In this document: positions 1 to 9,056 of the stretch, in pieces
How positions within the stretch are numbered: position 1 is the stretch's first letter
Layout: each line of letters starts with the position of its first letter
DNA from: Rhodovulum bhavnagarense
GTDB lineage: Bacteria; Pseudomonadota; Alphaproteobacteria; Rhodobacterales; Rhodobacteraceae
NCBI RefSeq assembly: GCF_004343505.1
Contig: NZ_SLXU01000007.1
Coordinates: 62,001 to 126,000 of the forward strand
DNA length: 64,000 nt
Reading direction: 5' to 3'
Made by a program: the position numbers and the translations under genes
Notes under the pieces: model-generated
The model's input: the letters and a program-made list of their open reading frames with translations, nothing else
Told to the model about the DNA's origin: nothing
Databases searched by the model: none

Positions 1-530
1 GGCACACGCCCCGATCCGGCCGTGTCGGTACCCAGCGCAAAGGCGCACAGCCCCGACGCCACCGCCACCGCCGAGCCAGATGACGATCCACCTGAGATAT
101 CGGCGGGATCGAAAACCGAACGTGGTGCGCCGTGCGGCGAGCGGGTGCCGTTCAGCCCGGTGGCGAACTGGTCGAGATTGGTCTTGCCGATCACCAGCGC
201 CCCGGCCGCACGCAGCCGCGCCACCACTGCGGCATCGGCGGCGGGCAGGTAGGCATAGGCCGGACAAGCGGCGGTGGTAGGCAGGCCGGCCACGTCGATA
301 TTGTCCTTCACGGCAAAGGGTATACCGAAAAGCGGCCGGTTCGCGGGCCCGTCCTGCATCAACCTGCGCGCCTCGGCGCGCAACGCGTCATCGGGGGTGG
401 GGGTGATGAACACTGCCGGATCGGCCAGCGCGGCGCGGCGCGCGATGACCTCTTCGACAACGTCCATCGGGGTGGCACCCGCGCCATAGGCCGCCCGCAG
501 CGCGGCAAGCGTCAGCATCCTGGGCAGCAT
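1..530 (-). CDS. atzF: Allophanate hydrolase, amidase domain (partial, 3' end outside window)
   Basis: Reading the minus strand from an ATG at 530 gives an amidase-signature protein that is still open at base 1. The triad region is visible: a lysine in PFAVKDN, then the serine-rich GGSSSGSA motif, followed by GTDTAGSGR. Amidases of this type next to a urea/guanidine-type carboxylase are allophanate hydrolases, splitting allophanate into 2 NH3 and 2 CO2. The start overlaps the carboxylase stop by one base (TGATG), so the two are translationally coupled. It is the last enzyme of the riboswitch-controlled operon. Only about 176 residues are visible, so the C-terminal domain cannot be judged. Confidence 0.9.
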   Translation of the reverse strand, partial: MLPRMLTLAALRAAYGAGATPMDVVEEVIARRAALADPAVFITPTPDDALRAEARRLMQDGPANRPLFGIPFAVKDNIDVAGLPTTAACPAYAYLPAADAAVVARLRAAGALVIGKTNLDQFATGLNGTRSPHGAPRSVFDPADISGGSSSGSAVAVASGLCAFALGTDTAGSGRV

Positions 531-3500
531 CAGTCTACCTCCATCACGGCAAGAATGTCGCCGGCGCACACCGTGCGCCCCGGCGCGGTATGAAAGCCTT
601 GCACCCGTCCGGCCACGGGGCTTTGCACGGCGATTTCCATCTTCATAGACTCGACGATGGCCACGGGTTGACCCGCCGCGACCCTTGCGCCGGGTTCGAC
701 AAGGAATTTCCAGATATTGCCCGGCACCGGGCTTTCGATCCCGATCGCGCCCTCGGGCAACGCGCCCGTGGATGCGGGGGGGGCGTCCGCGGCGGTAAAG
801 CTGTCCAGTCCCTCGGCCTTCCAGCGGTCGCGTTCCGCGTCGAAGGCGGCGCGCTGATGGGCACGAAAGGCGGCGATATCACCCGCCTGAGCCGCGAGAC
901 GTTGTTTCTCGGCGGCCCAATCGAACCGGCCCTCATCAATGCGCACCGGATAGCCACCGTGGGGAAAAGCTTCGCGGGCCTCGGCGAGTTCCGCAGGGCT
1001 GACCGGGAAAAACCGGATCACATCGAAGAAATCCAGAAGCCACGGTTTGTCACGGAACGCACCCGTGCGCCGCCAGGTGTTCCACACCTGGATCGTGCGC
1101 CCGAAAAGCTGGTAGCCGCCCGGCCCCTCCATCCCGTAGATGCACATATAGGCCCCGCCAATGCCCACCGCGTTTTCCGGGGTCCAGGTACGGGCGGGGT
1201 TGTATTTGGTCGTGACCAGCCTGTGACGCGGGTCGACCGGCGTGGCAACCGGCGCCCCCAGATAGACATCGCCCAACCCCATCACCAGGTAGCGCGCATC
1301 GAAGATCGTGCGCTGCACCGCCGCCTCGTCCTCAAGACCGTTGATGCGCCGGATGAACTCGATATTGCAGGGACACCAGGGCGCGTCGGGACGCACGAGT
1401 TCCTGGTATTTCTGCATCGCGCGTGCCGCCTCCGGGTCGTTCCAAGACAGCGGCAGATACAGGGTGCGGCTGGGCACGCTGACCGTTTCGGCAGGGGCAA
1501 GGCCCGCCTCGATCACGCGCAACTCGGCCAGCAGATCGGCCCGCGCGATGCGCGCCGGGTCGTAATGCAGTTGCAACGAGCGGATGCCGGGGGTCAGGTC
1601 GATCACCGGCAGGCCCGCCTCGGCCACCGCCCGTTGCAGCAGATGCACCCTGAGCCGGGTTTCGATATCCAGAACCATGGGCCCGTATTCCACCAACAGG
1701 TTCTCGTCGCCCTGCCGACGATAGGTCACGTTCACCCCACCCGCGCTGTGCTCGTCCAGGACCGCCGCGCCGGCGCGCGCATAGGCAGGCCCGGCCACCG
1801 GGTCGGCCGGACGCGGCGCCGGGGTAAACCGCACCCTGTCGCCGGGACGCAATTGACCGATCTTCCACATGTGCTCGGCGGCGACCACTGCGGGGCAGAC
1901 GAACCCGCCGAGGCTTGGCCCGTCGGGCCCCAGGATGATCGGCATGTCCCCGGTAAAGTCGATCGCGCCGACGGCATAGGCGTTGTCATGCAGGTTCGAG
2001 GGGTGCAACCCCGCCTCGCCGCCATCCGGGCGGGCCCATTTCGGCGCGGGGCCGATCAGGCGCACGCCGGTCCGGGCAGAGTTGAAATGCACCTCGTAGA
2101 GGGCTGAAAACAGCGTCTCGATATCCTCGGGCAAAAAGAAATCGGGTGCGCCATGGGGGCCGTAGACCACCGCGATGTCCCAGTCATGGGTCAGCACCGC
2201 CTCTTCGGGCGGTGTCGGGGCGCCGGTTGCCGCGCGGGCGAAATGAAGGACATCGCCAGTTTTCAACACGCCCGTTGCATGGCCGCCGAACTGGCCCAGC
2301 GCGAAGGTCGCGCGTGAGCCCAAAATCATCGGCGCATCGAACCCGCCCGCCACCGCCAGATAGGCCCTCTGCCCCGGCCCGGTTATCGTGCCCAGCGCCA
2401 GCACGCCCCCCGCAGGCACGTCGATCACCGGCCCGGCCACCGCCGCGCCATCCAGCGTAACCGGCAGGGCGGCCCCCGCCAGCGCGACACGCGCAGGCCC
2501 AAGAAAGCGCAAGGTGGGGCCGGTCGCCGTGATCTCGATCGCCGCGGTGTCTGGGGGGTTGCCCAGCAGACGGTTGGCATTGCGGTGGCTTTTCGAATCC
2601 ATCGGCCCCGAGGGGGGCACCCCCACATGCCACAGCCCCAGCCGTCCCGGCAGTTCCTGAAGGCTGGATTGTGCGCCGGGCGCCAGAACCTCGACCCCGT
2701 CAGGGGCATGGGAAAAATCGTTCAGCGCGGCGGTCGAAACCCGCCCCGAGGCCAGAAAGTCGGACCCCGCGATCGCACGAAGATAGCCAAGGTTGGTTTC
2801 CACCCCGGCCACGCGCGTTTCGGCCAGTGCCGCGCGCAGCGCCGCGATGGCAGAAGGGCGGTCACGGCCCGAAACGATGATCTTGGCCAGCATCGGGTCA
2901 TAATGGGGGGTGATCTCGGTCCCGGTCTCGACCCAGCCGTCGACACGGGCAGTTGCGGGGAAATGCACCTCGGTCAACCGCCCCGCCGCCGGGCGGAACT
3001 CTGCATGAGGCATCTCGGCATAAAGCCGCGCCTCGATCGCGGCGTCCCGCTGTTCGGGCAGGGGGACCTGGGTCGGGTCTTCGCCGGCGGCCTGGCGGAT
3101 CATCCATTCGACAAGGTCAATGCCAAGAACCGCCTCGGTCACCGGGTGTTCGACCTGAAGCCGCGTGTTGACCTCAAGGAAATAGAAGGCCCCGCGCGCC
3201 GGATCATAGATGAATTCCACCGTGCCCGCAGAGGCATAGCGAACCGAGGCACAAAGATCGGCCGCGGCGCGGTGCAACGCCGCGCGCACCCCCTCGGGCA
3301 GGTCAGGGGCGGGGGTTTCCTCGATCACCTTTTGATTGCGTCGTTGCAGCGAACAATCCCGTTCGCCCAGTGCCACGACACGGCCCCGACCATTGCCGAA
3401 AACCTGCACCTCGACATGACGCGCGGGCGAAACGAAGCGTTCCAGGTAGACGCGCGCATCGCCGAAACTGGCCGCCGCCATGCGCGCGACCGAGGCAAAG

Positions 3501-4036
3501 GCCGCGCGCAGCGCCGCCTCGTCGGGGCAAAGCCGCATCCCTATGCCGCCTCCGCCCGCGGTACTTTTCAACATCACCGGGTAACCGATGCGCGCAGCCT
3601 CGGCAGCGGCGATGCCGGCATCGTCCAGCAACCCCGAGCCCGGCAATAGCGGCACACCCGCGGCCTTTGCCAGGTCGCGCGCGACGTGTTTCAATCCGAA
3701 GGCGCGGATATGGTCCGGCCGGGGGCCGATAAAGGCAATCCCGGCCTCGGCCAGGCGGTCGGCAAAGACGATGCTTTCGGACAGGAATCCATAACCCGGA
3801 TGCACCGCCTCGGCGCCGGTGGCACGGCAGGCGGCAATCACCGCGTCGATATCCAGATAACTTTGCGCCGCGGGCGCGGGGCCCAGCCGCACCGCCTGAT
3901 CGGCATCGCGCACATGGGGGGCAAATCGGTCGGCATCTGAATAAACGGCGACCGAGGCAATCCCCATCTTGCGCAGCGTCGCGATGATCCGCACCGCGAT
4001 CTCGCCGCGGTTGGCCACGAGAACCTTGCTGAACAT
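530..4036 (-). CDS. Biotin-dependent urea/guanidine carboxylase
   Basis: An 1168-residue multidomain carboxylase. The biotin carboxylase (ATP-grasp) domain occupies roughly residues 1-450, beginning MFSKVLVANRGEIAVRI and carrying the glycine loop AGGGGIGMRL. A KipA/AHS2-like part (about 480-790) and a KipI/AHS1-like part (about 800-1010) form the carboxyltransferase. The C-terminal biotinyl domain has VESMKMEIAV, with the biotinylated Lys near residue 1132. Databases usually call such proteins urea carboxylase. Here a guanidine-I riboswitch and the DUF1989 pair lie upstream, so guanidine is the likelier substrate, giving carboxyguanidine. It begins 4 bases after the preceding DUF1989 gene. 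Substrate choice is inferred from context; the enzyme class is certain. Confidence 0.95.
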   Translation of the reverse strand: MFSKVLVANRGEIAVRIIATLRKMGIASVAVYSDADRFAPHVRDADQAVRLGPAPAAQSYLDIDAVIAACRATGAEAVHPGYGFLSESIVFADRLAEAGIAFIGPRPDHIRAFGLKHVARDLAKAAGVPLLPGSGLLDDAGIAAAEAARIGYPVMLKSTAGGGGIGMRLCPDEAALRAAFASVARMAAASFGDARVYLERFVSPARHVEVQVFGNGRGRVVALGERDCSLQRRNQKVIEETPAPDLPEGVRAALHRAAADLCASVRYASAGTVEFIYDPARGAFYFLEVNTRLQVEHPVTEAVLGIDLVEWMIRQAAGEDPTQVPLPEQRDAAIEARLYAEMPHAEFRPAAGRLTEVHFPATARVDGWVETGTEITPHYDPMLAKIIVSGRDRPSAIAALRAALAETRVAGVETNLGYLRAIAGSDFLASGRVSTAALNDFSHAPDGVEVLAPGAQSSLQELPGRLGLWHVGVPPSGPMDSKSHRNANRLLGNPPDTAAIEITATGPTLRFLGPARVALAGAALPVTLDGAAVAGPVIDVPAGGVLALGTITGPGQRAYLAVAGGFDAPMILGSRATFALGQFGGHATGVLKTGDVLHFARAATGAPTPPEEAVLTHDWDIAVVYGPHGAPDFFLPEDIETLFSALYEVHFNSARTGVRLIGPAPKWARPDGGEAGLHPSNLHDNAYAVGAIDFTGDMPIILGPDGPSLGGFVCPAVVAAEHMWKIGQLRPGDRVRFTPAPRPADPVAGPAYARAGAAVLDEHSAGGVNVTYRRQGDENLLVEYGPMVLDIETRLRVHLLQRAVAEAGLPVIDLTPGIRSLQLHYDPARIARADLLAELRVIEAGLAPAETVSVPSRTLYLPLSWNDPEAARAMQKYQELVRPDAPWCPCNIEFIRRINGLEDEAAVQRTIFDARYLVMGLGDVYLGAPVATPVDPRHRLVTTKYNPARTWTPENAVGIGGAYMCIYGMEGPGGYQLFGRTIQVWNTWRRTGAFRDKPWLLDFFDVIRFFPVSPAELAEAREAFPHGGYPVRIDEGRFDWAAEKQRLAAQAGDIAAFRAHQRAAFDAERDRWKAEGLDSFTAADAPPASTGALPEGAIGIESPVPGNIWKFLVEPGARVAAGQPVAIVESMKMEIAVQSPVAGRVQGFHTAPGRTVCAGDILAVMEVD

Positions 4037-4040
4037 GCGC

Positions 4041-4637
4041 CTACCCCCGGATGATGACGCGGACAGGCGACGGGTCGAACCCGTTGCAGGGGTTGTTGAC
4101 CTGCGGGCAGTTCGAGATCACGCACAGCACATCCATCTCGGCCAGCAGATCGACGTGATCGCCGGGGCTGGATATGCCGTCATCGATCGTCATGGCACCA
4201 TCGGGGCTGATCGGCACGTTCATGAAGAAATTGATATTGGGAACGATATCGCGCTTGCTCATGCCGTGGCGCGCCAGTTCGAGGATGAAATTCTCGCGGC
4301 AGGCATGCAGATAGCGGGTGTCATGACCGAAACGGACCGTGTTCGATTCACATGAACAACACCCCGCAGAGGTATCGTGCCGCCCCGCGCTATCGGCGGT
4401 TAAGATCAGCATCACCCGTCCCTCGGACGACATCAGCCGCGTTCCCGTGGTGATGTAGGCCGCGCCCTGCGCGCGCATCGTGTCCTGGGCCGAATAGCGT
4501 TCGGAAAAATCATGCGCGTTGTAGAACAGCGTATCGACGGCCTGCTGGCCATGGCTGTCGATGATGCGAATGGTCTGTCCTGCCCGAACAATGCCGGACC
4601 AGGGCTTTTCGGCGGGGATATCAAAAACGTGTTCCAT
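4041..4637 (-). CDS. DUF1989 protein, urea carboxylase-associated protein 2 (likely carboxyguanidine deiminase subunit)
   Basis: A 198-residue protein of the DUF1989/UAAP2 family, starting MEHVFDIPAEKPWSG after a strong AGGAGGG ribosome site. It carries a Cys-rich stretch (GCCSCESNTVRFG, about residues 91-104) and NCPQVNNPCNG near the C-terminus, both typical of the family. In characterised guanidine pathways a heterodimer of two DUF1989 proteins (CgdAB) deiminates carboxyguanidine to allophanate. This gene and its neighbour at 4650-5450 match that pair. It lies 12 bases downstream of its partner and 4 bases upstream of the carboxylase. I cannot assign it to CgdA or CgdB from sequence alone. 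Confidence 0.9.
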   Translation of the reverse strand: MEHVFDIPAEKPWSGIVRAGQTIRIIDSHGQQAVDTLFYNAHDFSERYSAQDTMRAQGAAYITTGTRLMSSEGRVMLILTADSAGRHDTSAGCCSCESNTVRFGHDTRYLHACRENFILELARHGMSKRDIVPNINFFMNVPISPDGAMTIDDGISSPGDHVDLLAEMDVLCVISNCPQVNNPCNGFDPSPVRVIIRG

Positions 4638-4649
4638 GAAATTCCCTCC

Positions 4650-5450
4650 TCAGGCGCGGGCGGTGTTCTGAAAGGCGCGGATCGCCTCGGCGGTGGCGGT
4701 GCGGCACAGATCGTCCGCGGCCACCGGCACCGCGGCGAGGTGCAGCACGCGAACGGCGGGCACAATCCCCTGGTCGGGGTCGAGCGGGTGGCGGTTGTTC
4801 GACAGCGCCAGCATCACGTCCTGCTCGGCGCGCAACTCCACCCAGTCATCCCCCGACAGAAGCGCGCCGTTCCAGAAGAACCGCCCCGCGGCATCGACCC
4901 GCACCGGCGCGAAGAAGGTCAAGAGCGCGTGCAGGTCGCGCTTGTCGAGACCCAGCTTGGCTGCGGCCAGCACCATGTTGTCGCGCGTGTTGCGCGCGTG
5001 CGGCGTGCCCGGTTCACTGGCGGGCGCGCCGCCAGTCAACGCGTCATGGGCACCCGAACTGTCCTCGGCGATCGAGAAAAGAACCCGCCCCATATCCGAC
5101 AGGATCACCCGGCCCTTGCGCAGGTCGGTCGTCCACTGGACCTTGACCGTGTCGGGCAGGTTCATCCGCTCGGCCGTGTCGGCGGCGGACCAGGCCGCCA
5201 GCGAAACGCTGCCGCCCAGCCCCCCGGCCAGGATGCGCAGCCCCTCGCCCGCCGCCAACCGCGTGGTCCAGTACCAGCCGCCAGGAACCGTTTCGTTCAC
5301 CAACACCCGGCCGGGTTCAGGCGGGGGCGCCGGACGCGGGCTGGACCCCGGCAGCGCCCTTGGGGCGAATTCCAGTCCCTTCCTCTGGTGTTCCTCATAG
5401 CGGGCGCGATCGGCGGCGATGGCCTCAGGGGTGCGGGAAACGTGTTGCAT
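4650..5450 (-). CDS. DUF1989 protein, urea carboxylase-associated protein 1 (likely carboxyguanidine deiminase subunit)
   Basis: A 266-residue protein of the longer DUF1989/UAAP1 type, beginning MQHVSRTPEAIAADRARYEEHQ. An N-terminal extension of roughly 80 residues precedes a domain homologous to the 198-residue neighbour; the segments LRAEQDVMLALSNNRHPLDP here and LLAEMDVLCVISNCPQVNNP there correspond. The start lies 25 bases inside the end of the ABC ATPase gene, indicating coupling. Together the pair should convert carboxyguanidine to allophanate. The family is recognised with confidence; the reaction is taken from characterised guanidine operons of the same layout. Confidence 0.9.
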   Translation of the reverse strand: MQHVSRTPEAIAADRARYEEHQRKGLEFAPRALPGSSPRPAPPPEPGRVLVNETVPGGWYWTTRLAAGEGLRILAGGLGGSVSLAAWSAADTAERMNLPDTVKVQWTTDLRKGRVILSDMGRVLFSIAEDSSGAHDALTGGAPASEPGTPHARNTRDNMVLAAAKLGLDKRDLHALLTFFAPVRVDAAGRFFWNGALLSGDDWVELRAEQDVMLALSNNRHPLDPDQGIVPAVRVLHLAAVPVAADDLCRTATAEAIRAFQNTARA

Positions 5451-6282
5451 GCTCTGATGCTCCGGTCTGCCGGGTCGTCCCGAAAGAGTGCCCCAAAGAG
5501 GTCAGGTCGTCCTGACCGGGCAGGATATCGGCATCGTAGATCGTGGTGCGCCCCGCGATCCGCGGCGGCCAGACGTCGATGTCGCGGCTCAGCGTCGCGC
5601 CATAGCGAAGGCGTTCCTCGGGCCGGTCGCGCAGGCGTTCAAAGGCGACGATGCGGGTGGCCAGCGTGAAGGCCTCGCGCAGGTCGTGTGTGACCATGAC
5701 AACCGTCATCGGCACCTCGTTCCAGAGCCGCTTCATCAGCTTGTGGATATCGGCGCGGATGCCGGGATCCAGCGCGCCGAAAGGTTCATCCAGCAACAGC
5801 ACGCGGGGTTTCATCATCAGCGCCTGCGCCAGCGCCAGCCGCTGCTGCATCCCGCCCGACAACTGGGCGGGATACTTGTTTTCGTTACCTGCAAGCCCGA
5901 CCTCGGCCAGCATCGACCGGGCCTCCTCGGCCAGCGCCCGCCGGGCGGCACCAAAACGACGGCCCAGCAAGCGCGCGCCGCGCAATTCGGGGCCTATCAT
6001 CACGTTTCCGAGCACCGTCAGGTGCGGAAAGACCGAATACCGCTGATAGACCACGCCGCGATCGGGGCCCGGCTCGGGCGGCAGGGCCGCGCCATCCAGC
6101 AAGATGCGCCCGCGCGTGGGCTTTTCCTGCCCCAGCAGCATCCGCAGGAAGGTCGTCTTGCCACAGCCCGATGGCCCGACCAAGGCAACAAAGGCGCGGG
6201 TCTCAACCGACAGGTTGACGCTTTCCAGAACGACCTGGTCGCCGTATTCCTTCCAGACATTCTCGATGACGATCGCGGTCAT
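5425..6282 (-). CDS. ABC transporter ATP-binding protein (guanidine-type importer)
   Basis: A 285-residue ATPase of the nitrate/sulfonate/taurine (NitT/TauT) importer class. It has Walker A GPSGCGKTT, the signature LSGGMQQRLALAQAL and Walker B VLLLDEPFGALDP, followed by a family-typical C-terminal extension of about 70 residues. I chose the ATG at 6282 rather than the longer frame because it overlaps the permease stop as ATGA and is followed directly by TAIVIENVWKEYG. It energises uptake of the operon's substrate at the inner membrane. Confidence 0.93.
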   Translation of the reverse strand: MTAIVIENVWKEYGDQVVLESVNLSVETRAFVALVGPSGCGKTTFLRMLLGQEKPTRGRILLDGAALPPEPGPDRGVVYQRYSVFPHLTVLGNVMIGPELRGARLLGRRFGAARRALAEEARSMLAEVGLAGNENKYPAQLSGGMQQRLALAQALMMKPRVLLLDEPFGALDPGIRADIHKLMKRLWNEVPMTVVMVTHDLREAFTLATRIVAFERLRDRPEERLRYGATLSRDIDVWPPRIAGRTTIYDADILPGQDDLTSLGHSFGTTRQTGASEHATRFPHP

Positions 6283-7097
6283 CTGCGGCCCTCCATCCCC
6301 CACCAGGGGAAGATCAGCCGCCGCAAACCGCCCAGGCCCAGATCCATCGCCACGGCCAGCAGGGTAATCCAGGCGACATAGGGAAAGATGATATCCATCG
6401 ACAGATAGCGGCGTACCAGGAAGATCCGATAGCCCAGCCCCGCATCGGCCGAGATCGCCTCGGCCGCGATCAGGAACAGGAAAGCCGGACCCAGTTGCAG
6501 CCGCAGGCCATCGATCAACCGTGGCATTGCCTGCGGCAGAACCACACGGAGCGCGATCAGCCAGGTCGAGGCTGACAGGGTTTCGGCCTTGATGATCATC
6601 TCGCGCGGCAGGGATGCGACGGTCAGCGACAGATCGCGGATCAGGAACGGCGTCACCCCGATCACGATCAGCACGATCTTGGAGGTCTCACCAAGCCCCA
6701 GCGCGATGAACAGGATCGGCAACAGGGCCAGCGGCGGCACCATCGAGACAAAGGCGATAACCGGCGCCAGCAGCGCGCGCACCATCGGCAGAACCCCGAT
6801 GGCAAGCCCCGCGATCAGCGTCAGCACCGCCGAAATGCCAAGCCCCGCCCACAGACGCCCCAGGCTTGCCCATGTATCGGACCACAGCAGATACGCGCCG
6901 GTACGCCGGTCGGGGGTAAAGGCCATCGTCTCGATCGCCCGCGCAAACGAGGATAGCGCCGGCAGCAGCTTGTCGCCGGGGTTGTCGGCCAGCCGGGTTG
7001 CCGAGGCGGCAAGATAGACCAGCACGATCGCCAGGAACGGCAGGCTGCCCAGCACCAGCCGCGCCGCACGCCCCGGATGGCGGTTGATAAGCCGCAT
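6279..7097 (-). CDS. ABC transporter permease (guanidine-type importer)
   Basis: A 272-residue inner-membrane permease with about six hydrophobic segments and a BPD_transp_1-type EAA loop near AETLSASTWLIALRVVLPQA. It belongs to the TauC/SsuC class, which matches the neighbouring ATPase and binding protein. The ATG at 7097 has a GGGACGG sequence about seven bases upstream; a GTG two codons earlier (7103) is possible. It lies 15 bases after the binding-protein stop and overlaps the ATPase start by four bases. Confidence 0.92.
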   Translation of the reverse strand: MRLINRHPGRAARLVLGSLPFLAIVLVYLAASATRLADNPGDKLLPALSSFARAIETMAFTPDRRTGAYLLWSDTWASLGRLWAGLGISAVLTLIAGLAIGVLPMVRALLAPVIAFVSMVPPLALLPILFIALGLGETSKIVLIVIGVTPFLIRDLSLTVASLPREMIIKAETLSASTWLIALRVVLPQAMPRLIDGLRLQLGPAFLFLIAAEAISADAGLGYRIFLVRRYLSMDIIFPYVAWITLLAVAMDLGLGGLRRLIFPWWGMEGRR

Positions 7098-7112
7098 CGG
7101 CACCGTCCCGGA

Positions 7113-8180
7113 TCAGAGCGCGCCGTCGGCGGCAAGCTGCATGTAGGTTGCGCTAAAGCGGAACTTCACGTTGTTCGCATCGCCCATCACCGTCGCATCG
7201 GGCAGTTCGATGCCGATGACATCCGCCGACGGCGCACCCGCCCCCAGCAAACCCTTGTCGAACAGGAAAGTCCGGATATGGTCCATCGTCGTGCCGAGAT
7301 CGGGCGATAGCGTAAAGGCCACCGCCTCGGCCGGGTCGGCGAACAGGCGGGTCGCGGCAAGCTGCGCCTCGTAACCGGCCTGGTCGGTACCCGAGGCCGC
7401 GCCCATCGCCGCGCGTGCCGCCGCCCCTTCGGGCGTATCGGCAACCATCAACGCGGCGGTTTCGTACCAGATCCCCGCCAGCGCCTTGCCGAAATCGGGA
7501 TTGTCGGTCAGCACCTCGGTATTGGCCACCATCAGGTCAATGATTTCACCGGGAATGTCGCTGCTATCGAAGACAAGGTTCGCCCCCGGCAGCGCCGCGA
7601 TTTCCGAAACGATCGGGTTCCACGTCACCATCGCGGTCACATCACGGGTCTGGAAGGCGGCCACCATGTCGGGATCGGCGGTATTGATCACCTTGACGTC
7701 GCGCTCGCTCAGCCCGACGCTGTCAAGCGCGCGGGCCAGCAGGTAATGCGACACCGAGAATTCGACGAGGTTGACGTCGCGCCCTGCAATATCGCCCAGG
7801 TTGGCACTGTCTTTCAGGATCACCGCGTCGTTGCCCGCCGAAAAATCACCCACGATCACCGCGGTGGTGTCCACGCCCCCCGCCGCCGGGATCGAAAGCC
7901 CGTCCATGTTGGTCAGCGTCACCGCGTCATAGGCACCGGCGGTATACTGGTTGATGGACTCGATATAGTCGTTGAACTGGGTCACCTCGATCTCGATGCC
8001 ATACTTGTCGGCCCATTTGTCCACGATGCCGGCCTCGGCGGCATAGCCCCAGGGCATCCAACCCACGTAGATCGACCAACCGACCTTGAACTCGGATTTC
8101 GGTTCGGCGGAGACGGGCATTGCCGACAGCGCACCAAGTGCGACGAGTGATCCCACAACCGAAGAGAGGCGCAACGACAT
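7113..8180 (-). CDS. ABC transporter substrate-binding protein, riboswitch-controlled
   Basis: A 355-residue periplasmic binding protein of the NitT/TauT (COG0715-like) class. It begins MSLRLSSVVGSLVALGAL and has a signal peptide ending near MPVSAEP. An open frame extends 21 codons upstream, but the ATG at 8180 follows an AGGA ribosome site and a typical leader peptide, and the longer frame would run into the riboswitch. It is the first gene of the operon and directly downstream of the guanidine-I riboswitch, so guanidine or guanidinium is the expected ligand. Homologues are often labelled urea carboxylase-related ABC transporter. Confidence 0.93.
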   Translation of the reverse strand: MSLRLSSVVGSLVALGALSAMPVSAEPKSEFKVGWSIYVGWMPWGYAAEAGIVDKWADKYGIEIEVTQFNDYIESINQYTAGAYDAVTLTNMDGLSIPAAGGVDTTAVIVGDFSAGNDAVILKDSANLGDIAGRDVNLVEFSVSHYLLARALDSVGLSERDVKVINTADPDMVAAFQTRDVTAMVTWNPIVSEIAALPGANLVFDSSDIPGEIIDLMVANTEVLTDNPDFGKALAGIWYETAALMVADTPEGAAARAAMGAASGTDQAGYEAQLAATRLFADPAEAVAFTLSPDLGTTMDHIRTFLFDKGLLGAGAPSADVIGIELPDATVMGDANNVKFRFSATYMQLAADGAL

Positions 8181-8504
8181 GATGGTTCCTTTCCTTACAA
8201 TCTGGGGAAAGACGACCACCGTGCCGCCAATCCCTTGGCTCAACGAGGTCTCCCGGGTTTTTGTCCCGCCGTGCTCCGGCGGGGATGTCTCTCCCGCCGG
8301 CGGCAGCTCTCGGACCAGACACCCCCGAAAAGGCCGGAACCCTAGCCGCCATACTCATATGCGACATCTACGGGGCGCGTGCCGTTGCGCAAACCCTTGC
8401 ACATGGGGGTGCGAGGGGACCGCCTTTGAACGCATATAATTTGGGCAGTACGCTGGACGAATGACCTCATCGAGGGCGGTTTGCATCGCTGGCAACGGGT
8501 CGGG
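8181..8504. other. Gene-free leader region of the guanidine operon
   Basis: This 324-base stretch between the regulator at 8505 and the binding-protein gene holds the guanidine-I riboswitch (8248-8350), about 70 bases of expression platform, and about 150 bases upstream that must carry the promoter. A TTGCGC on the minus strand (8392-8387) is a weak -35 candidate; I see no convincing -10. A plus-strand TATAAT at 8435-8440 has no matching -35. Confidence 0.7.
8248..8350 (-). promoter_or_regulatory. Guanidine-I riboswitch (ykkC RNA)
   Basis: Read on the minus strand, this leader contains the conserved blocks of the ykkC/guanidine-I aptamer in order: GCTAGGGTTCCGG, then GTCTGGTCCGAGAGCT, then a GC-rich hairpin, then CACGGCGGGACAAAAAC and CCCGGGAGA. 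These are the hallmark P1a/P1b and ligand-pocket segments. It ends about 70 bases before the binding-protein ATG. Guanidine binding should turn the operon on. Edges are approximate (a few bases). Confidence 0.93.
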
Positions 8505-8960
8505 TCACGCGGCGCGTTCGTCCTTGGACGAACCCATCACGATATAGGACGTGATCGCGTTCACGTGGGATTGCGTGCCCAGAACCTCGGTGTGAAAGCG
8601 CTTGTACCCGGCCAGATCGGCGCTTTCGACGCGCAGCAGGTATTCGAAGGCCCCGGCGATGTTGTGGCATTCGACGACTTCGGGCGCGACCGCCATGGCG
8701 CGCTCGAACCCCTCCTGCGTGGCCTTGGTGTGCGACGACAGGCCGACCATGACATAGACCGCAAAGCCGCGGCCCATGCGCTCGGGGTCGGTGACGACCC
8801 GGTAGCCGCGGATCACGCCGGTCCGTTCCAGGTCCTGCACGCGCCTGAGGCAGGCGGAGGGCGACAGGCCGATCCGCTCGGCCAGCGCCACGTTGCTAAT
8901 CCGGCCGTCGCGCCAAAGCTCGCGCAATATTTTCAGGTCTGTGGCATCCATGGCGATCAT
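8505..8960 (-). CDS. Lrp/AsnC family transcriptional regulator
   Basis: A 151-residue regulator. An N-terminal winged helix (ATDLKILRELWRDGRISN, then AERIGLSPSACLRRVQDLE) is followed by an AsnC ligand-binding (RAM) domain with GAFEYLLRVESADLAGY. The frame extends further upstream, but the family begins just before this point; ATGs at 8960 and 8951 are both possible. It is divergent from the LysE exporter with about 96 bases between starts, the usual arrangement for a regulator that controls an amino-acid exporter. The ligand is unknown. Confidence 0.92.
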   Translation of the reverse strand: MIAMDATDLKILRELWRDGRISNVALAERIGLSPSACLRRVQDLERTGVIRGYRVVTDPERMGRGFAVYVMVGLSSHTKATQEGFERAMAVAPEVVECHNIAGAFEYLLRVESADLAGYKRFHTEVLGTQSHVNAITSYIVMGSSKDERAA

Positions 8961-9056
8961 TCGTTGTGCAATTGAGCCGCGCGGCGGCATCTTGGGCGAA
9001 ACATTGCGGCGATCACGGTCTAATGTTGCAGGGTTCCGATCAAGGAGGCAAGTCCC

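Noticed and set aside
8435-8440. Plus-strand TATAAT between the Lrp gene and the guanidine operon
   Set aside because: No -35 partner and no plus-strand gene downstream; both flanking genes are on the minus strand.
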